Notes: generated by a model from the letters alone, not told the origin. A DNA stretch of 64,000 bases from Acanthochromis polyacanthus (GCF_021347895.1 NC_067113.1:44183474-44247473), one strand, 5' to 3'. Shown: positions 46,701 to 59,334, counted from the first letter of the stretch. Program-made: numbers and translations.

Positions 46701-48255
46701 CATTTAAACAAAAATGTTTGTTTAGCTGAAGGCTTCCTGTTGTTTGTGGCAAAATTATATAAAAAAAACCAAAACAAAACAAAAAAGAGCACACAGAAGG
46801 CTTGGACTTTTTCAGATCAGGAAAACAACAATCGGCGAAACTAAAAGTTGTAACATTAGTAAACTGATGGCTACTTAATAGTTTGTAACCAGTGACATTA
46901 GTGTATAGTTTTGTGAATTTTAATTAACAGTGAAGTAAAGTTTTAAATCGGCTGTCTTTGTGGAGAAATGTTCCATGAGAGGACTGATCTAAAGGCATCT
47001 CTGCTTTACTTCTCGCTGTTTGCTGGTTAAAGTCGGAGCCAATTACTGATTGAAGTGTAGCCTTGTGTGATTAGATGGTAGCAGGATGGAAGCTTCAGTG
47101 TGAAAAATGAGCTCAGAAATCACAGTTAGTCAGACTCTCAATTCCCCACCAGAGCCTTGTAAAGTTAAAAAAAAGTGATGTAATGTTTTAAAAACGACTC
47201 AGTCTCCATAAAACATAACTATGCCGCAATAAATATCCTAAAAATGAGCCATAACTTTATGAGTGGCCCACGATGTGTTGTACTTTCTCAACGGTAATCA
47301 TTTTGAAAACAGGTTTTCGCTTGGATCAAAAACGTGTCTCCAGGAGGCTCAAGCTATTGTGCAGATAATGGTTCTACTGTTTCAAAAGTAATGTTAAATC
47401 AATATTTTCTTCCATTTCATTCCGCTTACAGCCTGTTCTGGAACCACTGGTTCTACTAAAAAACGAGCCAAATATATCACCGGCTCCACAGAACTGCGAG
47501 AGGAATACATCTGTGGTGGTTTATTCTCTACATCATCTCTGGCTTTAAACATAATGGAAAAGATGAAGAGCATTTTAGACCCAGTATATCACATCTACGG
47601 GTCTTGTAAACTTCACTTTGACTTCATAAGTGTTGCTGGAAAGTCCTGATGCAGTTTTATTCTATTACAAAAGCAATGTGCAGGAAAGGACCTCACAAGC
47701 ACAGAAATTTTAAAAACTATCCATGTTTCCTCTCTTTTCAAAGTAATCCTTCAGACAAATAATTTATTTCCACATTTTTCCGTCCTTTTGATATGCGTTG
47801 CACCAGAGTAAAGTCTGGCAGTAAATGCGTTTTGCCTCCCACAAAAAGGGGGTTAATGAAAACATTTCAAAGAACGCTTCACAAGTGGACCATAAAAATG
47901 CAAAATGAACATTTTGCTAATTGACGCCTGTTGTTTTCTCTGTAATCATCCACCGCTCCTCAAGATAGGAGAGCGAAGTCCACTGTTCTCATTCATCTCT
48001 GCCCAGTTTCTCTCTAGAATCCAGCATTTTACACTGTTCTGCATCCTGTCTTTCTCCACCCTTTTTCATCCTCACACTGCCTCCTTGTTCTGCTGTTCTT
48101 CCTGACTACAACTATCTCTTCGTCCTCATTGTTCTCAGGTCTCTTCTCCTGTTTTCATCCAAGGTTACATCCATACTACGACATATTCGTTTTCACAGAA
48201 AAACTAAATCCAGATTCCACACCAGTATTGCCGCTCTGGTTTACATGCCTCAAAA
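46701..48255. other. Unassigned non-coding DNA
   Basis: Nothing recognised. Confidence 0.4.
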
Positions 48256-48261
48256 AGCAAA

Positions 48262-48601
48262 CACGAGTTGGTCGAAAAAGTAAGCGGCTGTGCCTATAAA
48301 CTGTACAAAAATGTAAGTCAGGCATATTTGGCTGCCAAACTAGTATCCTTGTGCAGCAATAAAGCATCTCCCAGCACCTCTGCAACTCCATGGAAGTCCT
48401 GTTATATTGGATCTCTTCAACTGTGTCAAAAAATAAGCAACCTTTCAGCTTGAATTTCATTTTCACAATTGTGTTGCTATGGCAAAAAAACATCTGTGTA
48501 GTCACCGAGGTGTGACTGGGAGCATAATGGAGGACTTCACGCCATAGTTCAGGTGGTTTGTGCTGAATGTTCTTCCTCAGAGACCTCAGCACTCTCGACA
48601 A
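48262..48601 (-). pseudogene. Mariner transposase C-terminal remnant with internal deletions
   Basis: The minus strand encodes VLRSLRKNIQHKPPELWRE, then APSHTS, then SNTIV joined directly to KMKFKLKG, then FFDTVEEIQ. In mariner transposases the 'LR..IR.KRPELW', 'HDNAPSHTS' and 'K.KLKGRRFDT.EEIQ' blocks occur in this order. Here the 'HDN' catalytic Asp is lost and the whole 'PYSPDLAPCD' catalytic block between SNTIV and KMK is missing, without breaking the frame. At the left end acgagttggtcgaaaaagta is a mariner-like terminal repeat. The other end is missing. Confidence 0.7.
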
Positions 48602-48717
48602 TTAGCTAAATAGTCTGACCCAAGGTCCGGGTGCACAATCATGAACGTTATAGAAAACAACAACCATGCTGCTGCCCGGATGTACCACGTCTATTTTTCT
48701 GGAAAATGAAGGCTCTT

Positions 48718-48904
48718 CTAAAGTTTTTGGCCTTTTTGTTGGCTTCATTGGACAGGTTAGTAGAGAGGCAGACAGGAAAGTAGGGAGAAGAATGAGGGGA
48801 AGATCTGCAGCAAAGGGCCGTGAGCTGGAATCGAACGCTACGTCTGGGACCATAGCCCCTGTTCATGTGTTGCCCACTCAACCAGTTGTGCTATCCGGGT
48901 GCCC
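48718..48904 (-). mobile_element. tRNA-derived SINE, near complete
   Basis: On the minus strand it starts GGGCACCCGGATAG, with a consensus A box TAGCACAACTGG and a B box GTTCGATTCC. A 'ggccctttgctgcagatcttccc' body follows, ending 'aacctgtccaatgaagcc' then an 'aaaaaggccaaaaac' tail. This is the arrangement of a very common teleost tRNA-derived SINE. 'tgaaggct' occurs on both sides (about 48707 and 48908) and may be part of the target duplication. Confidence 0.8.
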
Positions 48905-49376
48905 AACTGAAGGCTGCCTCATTGTTAAAAATTACTGTTCCTTCTCTCAGTAGTAGCCACAGACCCCTTGCCTCGTCACCAGGGATGATCCTCGACATGA
49001 AGGTTGGATTATCTGGCTACTGAAAGGCACACAGTATGATGCTTTCTTCACTGCTACAGTTTGCACACATGCTCCTACCTGTGGTCCCAAAAACATCTGT
49101 AGCACGGCTCCTGATGATAATATTGTGGAGTCATGCAACATCCTAACTATGACAGGAACTGCTTGCAGATGTTGCATTCGTTTGACCGAGACATGCTCCT
49201 TGAAGATGCGCCAAGAACAGTCTCTGATCTTTTTGATCAGCCCTTGTATCATATGACCATTCATTAGTTTTTTAGTTATAGAAAATTCTATGCGATGGCA
49301 AAAGTCAGAGATTACCTTAAGTTCTTGTGCAACAGCAGAGAGCACAAGGTCAACAAGAAAAGCACTCAGAGAGCAC
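48905..49376. other. Unassigned DNA
   Basis: A 150-codon minus-strand open frame (48947-49399) covers this stretch and runs into the adjacent repeat. It has no recognised domain. 'CSLSAFLVDLVLSAVAQELK' near its start looks like a transposase-type tail but is not enough to assign. Confidence 0.3.
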
Positions 49377-49620
49377 AGTACTACGCCAAGGCTGCTCAAT
49401 CGTACGATTTCCGACGGATGAAATCTTTAAACAATTCATGCTCCACAGCGGTCGATTCGTGGTAAGATCGCAATCGTGTTCACTTGGAGTCATAGTTAGT
49501 GACACTATCTCACCATGGTACAGAAATCTTTAACAAATCCATGGATCCAGATTATAAGTCACATCACTGCCAAAATCTAATCACTTGGTCCTTGCGTCAT
49601 TTCTGATCTCACTCGAGTCA
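49377..49620 (-). repeat. CCAAGG-family repeat, partial copy
   Basis: Begins cagtactacgccaaggctg and includes 'acagaaatctttaacaaatccat.gatcca', 'gtcacatcactgccaaaatctaatcact' and 'gtcatttctga', matching 31346-31890 in the same orientation with a large internal deletion. Confidence 0.7.
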
Positions 49621-51129
49621 TGCCATGATTAATAACATCGCTCGCCAGCTGTGATTTGTGCTGTGGCAACATCAAATTCAACAATACAACCTAAATGGGA
49701 AATCACTTTCATTTGTACAAGTTTTCAAGTTCTCATTCGTCTGCCATTTTCCTTTATGCAATGTATGATGGCACATATTGCTTGATTAGTGAGCATTGGT
49801 TGTACACTGCCCTTCATGGCTCATTGTGGGATATTTTGAGGGCACTGTATATCATTTAACAGTTGGAGCTGAACATCTGGACAGGACTACAAAATGGGGA
49901 TCACTCTATATAGAGGGGATAGTGAGTGATTTCGATAATTAAGACCTGCTCTTCCTGTCCATCCAGACTAAAATTCAACAGTAGAGTTTTTAAAGTAAAA
50001 AAAACAGGATCGGCAGACTGAGTTTTAGAAGTCCTAAAATGCCCAGGTTCCATGATCATGTGGCTTCAACGTAAAAGAAGTGATGATGTCATGTGAACCT
50101 GCCATCTGATTTCCTTCCCTGTAATTCCTGGTGTCTGTTTTTTTATTTCCCCGACTCTCTTCCCATTCCTGACTAAGCTTGCCTTTCATCTACTGCACTT
50201 GTCATCTTTGACACTTGTTAACTTCCCTTCAACGCATCTCCTTAGGGAAATTGTACTGCCACCCTAAGTGCCTTTCCATGTCTGAAAGCTCAGAGGAATT
50301 CTTTTGAGATCGAGCCTTCGAGGGATGACAAGAATCGACAACAAGGCAGCCTCAAGGGATGCATCGTACCCACAATTTGTTGTGATCAGTCAATTTCCTC
50401 GGTACAATAAGAAAAGACAGATCCAGTAATGTGCCGTTGGAGTGTTATAGTCAGAGACAATAAAATATATTCAGTGGATTTAGACAATACGTTTTCACTT
50501 ACATTCCTGATTTTCTATCCAGTTCTCATTTCTTTTGTTTTCAGAAATCAGCAAAATACAACTACAGCAATGCATAATGGCAAACCTTATTTCTCCTGTA
50601 TTCTGCTGCCAAACAAATCCTTCCTTTCCTCCATAATGCACCTTCAAGAAGATCCTCTAGAAAATTCTAAGGACCGGGGGTGTGCAAAAGCAAAATACAA
50701 AACGCATAGCCAACCTGCTGTTCTTCCTGCAAATATGCTTTTTTGTTTTTTGCATGAAGCAGGAATTAGCTCTCCGTCCTCCTCGCTGCTTTCCTCTCCT
50801 CCTCTACACTTCCCTGTCAGGTTTGAACCAGTGTTTCCATAGAGACTAAGTTCCTGCCTGACAATTTGTGGTCAAGGAAGTGCGAGACGGAAAAAAATAA
50901 AACAAACAAAACAAGTCAGTCAAACGTACAGAGGTTCTATTATTATTATGCTTCAGAACTCTAAACAGAAATTTTTGCATGGAATTTTAGTTTGGAAATT
51001 GCAGACACAGGATGCAGTAAAATGAGTCTGGAAATATTAAAAGCTGGCAACAACATGTTAAGTGATGCAAATTGGAAAGTAGTGATGATGGTAGAGCTAA
51101 TTTAAAACAATTAATACTGATTTAACTCA
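49621..51129. other. Unassigned non-coding DNA
   Basis: An open frame of 137 codons (50429-50842) has no signal peptide, domain or splice support. Nothing else recognised. Confidence 0.35.
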
Positions 51130-51329
51130 TTCTATTACAGGGATGTCAAACATGTGGTACGTGGGCCAAAAGCGGCCCTCCAGAGGGTCCAGTCCGGCCC
51201 GCAGGATGACTTTGTAAAGACATGACATCAACGGCAACTTGCAAATTTGTGAAACTATAAATTTAAAGTAATTTCTAGACCATGACAAGTTTTTTTTATC
51301 ATAACGTAAAATACTAGACTGCTCCTTGT

Positions 51330-51825
51330 TTGTCATTTTGTTTGTCATTTTTGATATTTTGTCTTGTTTTTGTTGCTTTATGTGTGACTTTTGTCGTTTG
51401 TCTAATGTTTTTGTCTTTTTGTATCTCATTTTTGTTGCTTTGTGTTTTGTTTTTGTCTCACTTGTGTTTTTTGTCTTATTTTTGTCATTTTATATTTTGC
51501 TTTTTCATTTTGCGAATCCTTTTTGTGGTTCTGTGATTTTTTTTGCCTCATTGCCTCATTTTTTTAAATCATTTTGTTTCTCTCTTTTGTCATGTTTGGT
51601 CTTGTTTGTGTCATTTATGTAATTTTTTGTCTCATTTTTGTCATTTGTCCATTTTTTGTCACTTTGTAACTTTTTTGTGTAATTTTTTGTCTCTTTTTTG
51701 TTCTGTTTCGTGTCGTTTGTCTCATTTTTGGTCGTTTTGTGCCTCGTTTTTGTCATTTTGAGTCTCATTTTTGTAATATTTAGTTTCGTTTTGTCTTTTT
51801 TGTCTGACTTTTGTCATTTTGATCA
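51330..51825 (+). repeat. TTTTGTC-type minisatellite
   Basis: About 500 bases of irregular 'tttttgtctcatttttgtcattttgtg' variants. Long open frames rich in Phe/Leu/Cys (plus) and Lys/Asn/Thr (minus) are by-products of the repeat. Confidence 0.85.
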
Positions 51826-52066
51826 TAAAGTAAACCAGATGAGCCCTCAGTAGAGGGCAGAACCACGCCCTCTGCTGGCGAAACCCTGTCCTCCCTATAC
51901 AACTGATGCAATATGTACCAATTTTGATCATGTACGCATCTCCCTCCCTACTTGATCTGCTGACCTGTAACTCCACAACTGTGCAGGGGACCTTAGACTG
52001 ATCTTCAGTGCCAAGTGTGATCATCCTGACTTCAGCGGTTGCAGAGATATTGGACCGGACATAGCC

Positions 52067-52092
52067 ACATACATACATACATACATACATAC
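52067..52092 (+). repeat. (ACAT)n microsatellite
   Basis: Six and a half ACAT units, within what looks like a separate retroelement tail (about 51830-52150) inside the hAT element. Confidence 0.9.
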
Positions 52093-52500
52093 TTACCCAG
52101 CCAGATACCGCACCGAATGCAAAAACCCCGCTGACGTTCGTCAGGCGTGGTTAAATACTATGTAATTCAGTTCCAGATAACTGTGACTAAATGTTGTGTT
52201 CTCTGTAGACACTCTGTGATTTGTAAGTTGTAATGTGTAAATGATAAACTGAGGAATAACGTTGCTGGAATTGAACTTACTTTTCTAAAGAAATTTCAGG
52301 TTGTTCATAATGTCTCGTAAAAAGACAATTCCTTAAATGTGAACATTTTCAGAATGTACTTTTCTGCACTAAAACAAAGGATAAATTTGGAATTGTGGTT
52401 TTTTTATAGCTTATTATGCTCTGGTTTTACTGGTCCACCCCACTTGAGATCAAATTGGGCTGAATGTGGCGACTGAACTAAAATGAGTTTGGCATCCCTG

Positions 52501-55500
52501 ATCCATTAGAATGGATCAGACATAGGTAAATGCTTGCATGCTAAAGTTGGTAATTGCCAAATTATGGCACAGAAGGAAGTTGTCAGTGTGTTTGGTTTGA
52601 AATGAAAGTATTTGACAAAAAATAAATAGAAAGTTGAGGCATCCCCAAATCCTGTAAAAGGGGACATTCAGGTCTTTTCCAAATTTCATGGTGGTTAATC
52701 TTAACGCTTGTGAGACTGAAAATCAAAAATATCAAATTCACAGAGAACAAGACAAGAAATTCTATCCATTATAAAATTAAATCACTAGTGCTCATCCTTG
52801 GAAGACTATGAATTCAAAAGAAAACAGAGAAAAATGTGACAAATTGCCGAAAGATATTCAAGAATGTGTAATGAACAGCGGTGAAAGTCATCATTCTCAC
52901 TTTTTTTTCCCAAACAAATATTGACTCAAATCACTTGAAGCGTTTCTGTAATAAACTGTAATTAGACCAAGTTAGTCACATCACACATATTTGAACTTGA
53001 AGAGGATTAATCAAGGGCATGACTTCCACATGCACTTGAAACAACTTACTTTGCCTCCTGGTCTAGCGCCAGAACACGCTGACTGGCAATCAGCAGCTTC
53101 CAGCAGCTGCTACCTCCATCCAGCAGCACACATGCACACATGCATCCACACACAGGGCTTAAAAGCAAGCCGCAGGCCTGGTTAAATGTCTCACAGCACT
53201 TACGTGGGTAAAATGGTTTCACCTGCTGTTGAATCAAGTTGACATCTCCCTTTATCTGGCAGCTTTCCCCTCTACTGCATCAGTACCCGGGGTCAGTGTG
53301 GCCTCTCACCAACGCAAGGAGGGGTTGGCAGCAGAGCGCTTTGTGTGAACGTGTATCCGAGCTTTACTTAAGCTGCACACTTGAAGAGCGCATGAATGCT
53401 ACCGAGTGCATTCGACCTCACTTCAAGCACACACATCGATACCTGGAGTCTGATTCAAGCATCGGCTCAAGTGCCATGAATGCCGCACTGCTCTCAGGGT
53501 ATTCTTCTGAGATTAATATCTGACCTGGGAAGAGCCTCTCAAACATACATATTTAGATTTTAATTTCATGTTTGTGGAGTCAGGAAAAACTTTAAACTAC
53601 TTCTTTTGTTTGAAAGTGTCTTGTCTGTGAACTGCTTTGAGGGGGACCTGGTTTCTTAATTTTATGTGGAGTTTTAGCATTTTGTTGTTTGATTCATTCA
53701 ATTCATCCACTCTCCTGGGTCTGTGAAGAAACTAAAAATGCCTTTTCACAATTGGAAGCTCAGGGGTAAATAATATATATCATCATATTTAAACTTTTAA
53801 TGTTTTTACGGTGATTATTCTTCTTGCGTTGCTGATTGTCTTTCCAGTTCAGTCCTGTGACATTTCCTGACTTCCTACATAGGAAATTTGGCCTCGAAAA
53901 GTCTGAAAACTGAGATTGAAAAAATGACCAAAACCATATTCCTGATCAGAACCAGCCACAGGTTCGTCTTATTTTGTAGAGCTGCTCCCATCAAAGCCAT
54001 CCACTGTCAAAGAAAATGCTGCTCTGAGCAAAACTTGTAGTTCACCAAGATGCAACACAGACTCGGATGACAATTTAATTCCACAAACACGAACCAGCTA
54101 AAGGAACTCCTTTTCTCCTTTTTGTGGAATTGTTCTCTCCCTTTGGTGGTAGCTTCAAATTCTGTTAAAATACAGCCAAATTTACAACACAGCCGTCTTT
54201 AACTTCTGTGATTTGTCCAACAACGGATGTGAATGCCGGTTAACACGGAGCTTTAATTAGCTGCATTTCACTCGCTATTTCACACTTGTTCCTTCTCCTG
54301 ACAACAGAACCAGAAAAATATGTAAATGAGAACAACTTTACTGGGAATTTCTCTGTAATAAAGTATAGTACACGTGAGCACAAAGAGCAGGAAACAGACG
54401 CTCATACATTGCAGTGATGCTGCTGTATGCATGCCAGTGTAAGTTCTACATGGTGTACAAACCACCTTTATGTTCTGATATAACTTCAACTACTGAATCT
54501 TTTACCTTTACCCCTGAACCAAGCTGGGCAACTGGCATTATTATGTAGTGGTATATAAGAAAGACATTTGCTACAATAAACTACATCCTTTTAGAGAAGA
54601 ATGCAAGCATTTTGATGCATTTTCAGAGTCTTTTGCATTACTCTCTTTTGCTAATCTCTCTTTTGCAACATCGCCTGAGAGGCATGATCACATGACTGTC
54701 GGTTAAAAAACATAAAGGTAAATCTTACATGAGCCCACATATCAGCAAAAAAAAAATCCCAATCCAGATAAGAAGGATATACACAAAGTATTTATTGTAT
54801 GCTCTTCAATCACTACAAATCCAGCAGCGAAACTGTCTCAGAATGAAAGCAGTAGTGTAACTGATAGCTGTAGTCTGATGTGTGTCTTCAGTGTGAATGG
54901 ACGGGGGTTAAATCACTGAGGAGGGCCTTTCATTGAAGTTGATTTACTATATATTACAGAGCTGACATTGCATTGATGTGAGGTTACATGTGCTCTTTCC
55001 ATCATGACACTGGCAGACTGGTTCTGCCGCGGTATGATGTGGGAGGATATCTGCTCTGTGTAGTTTGATGCATCGATCCGCTGCCTTAAAGTAAACAAGC
55101 ACACAGAGAAAGCGTTAAAGACAGTTTCCGTCGTGTTCATGGAGTGTTATTGTATGTGTGCTGCTCTCAGGGCACACAGCAGCTGTAAGAGAAACAGGGT
55201 TTTGTGCCATGATTTGAGTTATTCAAATGATGTGCCAATGTTCACTGTTGATTTATTACACATGTGTAATAGTGCTGCATACTTCCAACCCCACTGCTTC
55301 CTGTTTCTTGGACATTTTAAAAATGAGTAAAATATGTTTCCATTTGTTGCCTTGCAAGCTACAACCATCAGTCGTCTTTTCTGAGCCAAACATCTACACT
55401 GTTGTTATCAAACCGGACAGAGCTGCATACATATTTGCAAGTGCGCAGTTTATTTGACATTCAAATGTGAGAGTGCAGTTATGCAAATAAGTGCAACTGT

Positions 55501-55636
55501 GTTCGTGATCTCTGCTTGTGTCCATCAGTGGGCTACAGAGCAAAGCATGTCAGCTGCTGAACATGTGCTGTTTCAAAGTTTAATTATGTTTAAATTTACC
55601 ACCTAATCAATGTTTAAACCCAGAGGAAAGAAGTCA
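52501..55636. other. Unassigned non-coding DNA
   Basis: About 3 kb with no recognised gene, RNA or transposon. Confidence 0.4.
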
Positions 55637-55842
55637 TTCTTAACCCTCCTGTTATGCTGTGGGTAAAACTGACCCATTTTAAAGTAAAAAAAAGAAAAAA
55701 AAGAATTGTTCCAAGAAGAATGGAGGGAGGACCTGTAGCAAAGGGCCATGAGCTGGATTTGAGCAGCCGACCACCGCGTCAAAGACTATAGCCCCAGTTT
55801 ATGGGTCGCCGCTCAACCTGTTGAGCTGCCAAGGTGCCCGAG
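55637..55842 (-). mobile_element. tRNA-derived SINE head beside a MITE-like end
   Basis: 55720-55842, read on the minus strand, starts CGGGCACCTTGGCAGC, with an A-box-like GCAGCTCAACAGG and a 'ggccctttgctacaggtcc' body, the same family as 48718-48904. To its left, 'ttaaccctcctgttatgctg' at 55640 with 'tgacccattttaaagt' looks like the terminus of another common fish MITE. The SINE tail is truncated at the A-rich stretch near 55690. Confidence 0.6.
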
Positions 55843-57030
55843 GTGTCTCATGTCAAAATTCAAAATGTAGACGTATTTTATATGTAGGTCTATGCAATTT
55901 GCATTAAAATCAAGTTTTAATATGCATGTTTCTTCAGAAAAGCGAGGAAATGATCCCTATTGACTCATGATCTGTGTGGGGTACAGAACACCACCACACT
56001 AAATATTGATTGAAATGGTTTGTGATGAAGTTGATGAGCTATCAACAATGCCTACTGCCATTTTTGGTTAATGAAACATGTCCCAGGTCAAACTGGAACA
56101 TCACTGGTGCTCCTGAGAAACAAACTGAACAGAAGGGTCAATCATACTTACTGTACTCCACACGTTGTTTCTTTGTATGCATGTACTGTTCACACATTTT
56201 TATACTGTGAAATGAATGCAGCATTTAATTTAAATGTTTTAAATAAAGCTGTCTTATAGAAAGTTAACTCAGCGATTATGTATCTCTGTTTAAGTTCATC
56301 TGATTCATGTTTTGACAAGAGTCTTCTGAAACTGTTGTTTAACTGAAGAACACCTTCAGATTTTGATTACATGAACGAGTTTAGTTTTCTGGTGCTTTTT
56401 AACTTCACAGCTTATACACCAGAAGTCTGACCAAAAACAGTTAAATCTGCCCATAGTATTGTTTTTGTAGTTGGAACTAAAGACGTAAACTCACATCTAA
56501 AAATGAATTTGCAAACTTCGGATAGAGAAAAAAAAATCTCTGTGACATTTCAAATCCCTCAGCAAGTCCAAAGGTAAATATTCAGCAAAAACAAATTTTT
56601 GATGAATTTGCACGCTGCTTCCTGATACACAGGGCTCTGCACAGACATGTACAGTGTGTGCCTGGTGGCTCTATTCCAGGTAACAAGATTTGCATAATAA
56701 ACACATGTAGCTCTCATTAGAGCAGTATTACTGGTGACACATGTCCAACCATGGCGTGCTATGAAAACCTGCATGTTTCATTCTGTATTTTGACATTTTG
56801 GAGTAAAAACACCAAATATAACATGATAAAAACCTAGTTATGTAAGTGGACTATTAATAGAAATGAACCCCATTATAGATTTTACCAGCTGCATAATTCA
56901 CTGTACAAAAAGTTTCTCTATGCAGGACTGCTTTATCTAAATGTCTCCAAAAGCATGAAGATGTTGGACCTTTTTGTCACTTCCCAGTGGTCATCTAATC
57001 TAAATCTGTAATCTGTAATATACATGATTG
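55843..57030. other. Unassigned non-coding DNA
   Basis: Nothing recognised; AATAAA near 56241 lacks an upstream gene. Confidence 0.4.
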
Positions 57031-57355
57031 TAACCCCTTGACGCCTGAATTTATTTACAATTAAATAAAAAACTTCTTTTTTTGTGTTGTTGTTGCTTTC
57101 CAGCTGATGCTAAAAGTGGAGATTGTTAATTTATCTATTACACCTATAGCATGGATACATAGATATATAATAATAACAACAGACATATAATAATTAGGTC
57201 TCACTCCGACCGGTCCTACTAGAAACCAGTGCTTGCAAAAGGTTCCGAGGTACGTAGTGAATATGCACAAACCGGCATTGGGGGAATGGATACGCTATCT
57301 TGGCTGAATGAAAATGATATGTTGCGAATTCACGACAACAGGTGTCAAGGGGTTA
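57031..57355. mobile_element. 325-bp MITE with 'TAACCCCTTGACGCC' ends
   Basis: The left end TAACCCCTTGACGCCTGAATT and the reverse complement of the right end TAACCCCTTGACACCTG are inverted, and a 'gaatt' follows in both. A TTAA lies at the right edge. I recall this terminus as a common teleost MITE. No coding capacity. Confidence 0.7.
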
Positions 57356-57356
57356 A

Positions 57357-58451
57357 ACTTTTCCAACCAGTTGGGACATGTCCTGTACACAGCACTAAAA
57401 GGTACAGTTACTGATCACACACTACACATAAAAACACATGACACACTCCAACAGCTCATTCCAATACACTTTCATTCATGCATAACTAACTTGTAGATAT
57501 GTTAAAAAGCATCAAGACAGCATGAAGATGTTCAATTAATGTTGAACAGAAAGCACATTTAATTGTGACGATAATTAAACTCTTGGTGCACACTATGACC
57601 TGCACGGTTCACAACCGAGAGAGATGAAAGGAGATTTTGTGTAACAACATTCAATTTTTTTCTGTTCTCTATACAGAGAAGCCAAACTCTGCTCAGAACT
57701 ATCAGTGTCAGTGAGATAAGTGAGATAATACCTGTAGACTTCTGCGTGCACAGGCCTAGTTTCAGTGATGTGAAGGTCTCATGCACAACACCAACAAACA
57801 TTTATTCCTTGGGAAGGAGCAGAGTGATTACAAATGGAACCAAACTGTAATCTCTTAAATATGCATATACAGCAATTAGATTTTTTTTGTTAGTTCATTT
57901 TGCTTTCCAACTGACAAAATGAATCATTTTAAAATCTTATTATTTTATCGTAACCCATTTAAAACATGTAGCTTTAATTTGACCATATTAAGTCATCTAC
58001 ATAAACTGCTTTTTTGCAATCCTGTTGACTATGAAAAAAATTACTACGAGAAATATAATAAATGCAAAACATCATGTTGTCTGTCCCAGAGTTTTGTGCT
58101 TATCAGTAATCTAGCAGTGTTGTGTTTTGGAATTTGCTAATGACATGCATGCAAATAATTTTCCCAGGAGACACAGTTATTGAAAAGAGGAAGATGGACT
58201 GCATAGACAGGTGGACTCTTTGTTTGTCTGAGCTGCACAATAATTCCACACTAAACTCTTTAATTCAAACGTAATGCCAGAAATTTAGAAAAGTAGAGTA
58301 CATTGAACACTTGTCAGTTATCCAGATAAACAAGCGTCTTCGTCACAAACAGCAATAATGCATTTTGTTTTGTTGATAAATTAGGTCTTCTGGAAACATG
58401 GCAAATTCTGCTGGGTTAAAAATATAAATAGATCAACTTGACTTATTAGTT
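57357..58451. other. Unassigned AT-rich DNA
   Basis: Nothing recognised. Confidence 0.4.
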
Positions 58452-58454
58452 TTA

Positions 58455-59263
58455 GGCTACGTTCAGACTGCAGGCTAAAGTGACCCAAATCCGTTTTTTT
58501 TGCCCCTCTGTGACCTGTATCTGATCTTTTCATGACAGTCTGAATGACACAGATCTGATTTTTTCAAATGTAACCCAGGCCACTTGGATATGTGGTCCTA
58601 ATTCCGATACGTATCGGATCTTTTGCCATGCGACTTCAGTCTGAACGGCCAGGTCACATTTATCCGACCTATACGTCATTGGTACACGACAAACGTCACT
58701 ACTCTTTGTTCAAGCAAAACACGTCTTCGGGCTGCCGAAGACGTGTGTCTTGCCGTGAGTGTTAAAAAGAGGCGCTCATATACGCAGGTAAAGGTCGCCC
58801 TTGTCATTCGAATATTCTGAATGAAGTCCGCATCTGTGAAGCCTCTCACATCACTATCCCACCACTCCTGGCTGCGACTCCGCACCCACACAGTTCTCTG
58901 GACAGACGTTGCTGCCACTGCCCCACAAAACGCCAGGGCCAAAATCCTGGCTCTCTTCCTTCTTGACCTTCTCCTTAAAACAATTAAGTTATAAATATGC
59001 TGGCTCCAACTGGACAACAACTTTAAAATGGCCAGACATGCTCTACTGTTAGCGTCCACGTTTACTTCCGTAAACACTGAACACGCTCTCTGCGGGTCGT
59101 TTTTGTGTCCTCCTCTTCGCATGCGGGACACTTTTGGGTCGTGTGAGGTTCACACAGGAGATCACATACAAGTCGCATTTAATTGGAAATGTGAACGAAC
59201 TCGCAAAAAAATCGGATTTCACAAAAAAATCGGAATTGAGCATTAAGCAGTCTGAACGTAGCC
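58455..59263 (-). mobile_element. PIF/Harbinger deletion derivative
   Basis: Terminal inverted repeats GGCTACGTTCAGACTGC are exact at both ends, and the 3-bp target duplication TTA (58452-58454 and 59264-59266) is the hallmark of this superfamily. The 809-bp element encodes only the N-terminal part of a transposase and no DDE catalytic core, so it cannot move itself. The exact ends and undamaged frame suggest it is younger than the other DNA transposons here. Confidence 0.9.
58676..59131 (-). pseudogene. Truncated Harbinger (HARBI1-like) transposase, 151 codons
   Basis: The minus-strand frame is open from ATG 59131 to TAA near 58676. Its C-terminal third has VWVRSRSQEWWDSDVRGFTD, followed by NIRMTRATFTCVYERL and RRVLLEQRVV. 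This resembles the N-terminal region of HARBI1-type transposases ('W..R....EWW......F.D..W..NFRM...TF..L...L...L......R...P...RVA..L'). Upstream is a basic stretch (RRRSRRKRARI). The frame stops where the family would continue into the DDE domain. It may be a dead remnant; a domesticated use is possible but unsupported. Confidence 0.7.
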
Positions 59264-59308
59264 TTAGTCATATAGAAAGTTGTGTTATTTAGCGCTGACA
59301 AAGTAAAT

Positions 59309-59334
59309 TAAAAAAAAAAGGGGGGGGGGGGGGG
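59309..59334 (+). repeat. A-run followed by G-run
   Basis: Eleven A then fifteen G; a low-complexity site prone to slippage. Confidence 0.9.

Larger units (their letters stand above)
51138..52500. mobile_element. hAT-type element with internal minisatellite
   Basis: Starts CAGGGATGTCAAACATGTGG and ends TGAGTTTGGCATCCCTG, an inverted pair. The 8-bp flanks ttctatta and atccatta agree at 6 of 8 positions. Terminal regions carry 'ccaaaagcggccctcc' and 'gtccggcccgcaggatgactttg', a familiar fish and vertebrate hAT end. No transposase frame; the interior is filled by a TTTTGTC-type minisatellite and a 300-bp segment with its own microsatellite, likely a second insertion. Confidence 0.8.

Noticed and set aside
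48947..49399. 150-codon minus-strand frame next to a CCAAGG repeat
   Set aside because: It runs into the repeat and shows no domain. A weak transposase-like look is not enough to call it.
50429..50842. 137-codon plus-strand frame
   Set aside because: No recognisable motif and no conserved features visible from one sequence.
51326..51768. Phe/Cys-rich membrane-like frame
   Set aside because: Encoded by the TTTTGTC minisatellite; several frames and both strands are open.
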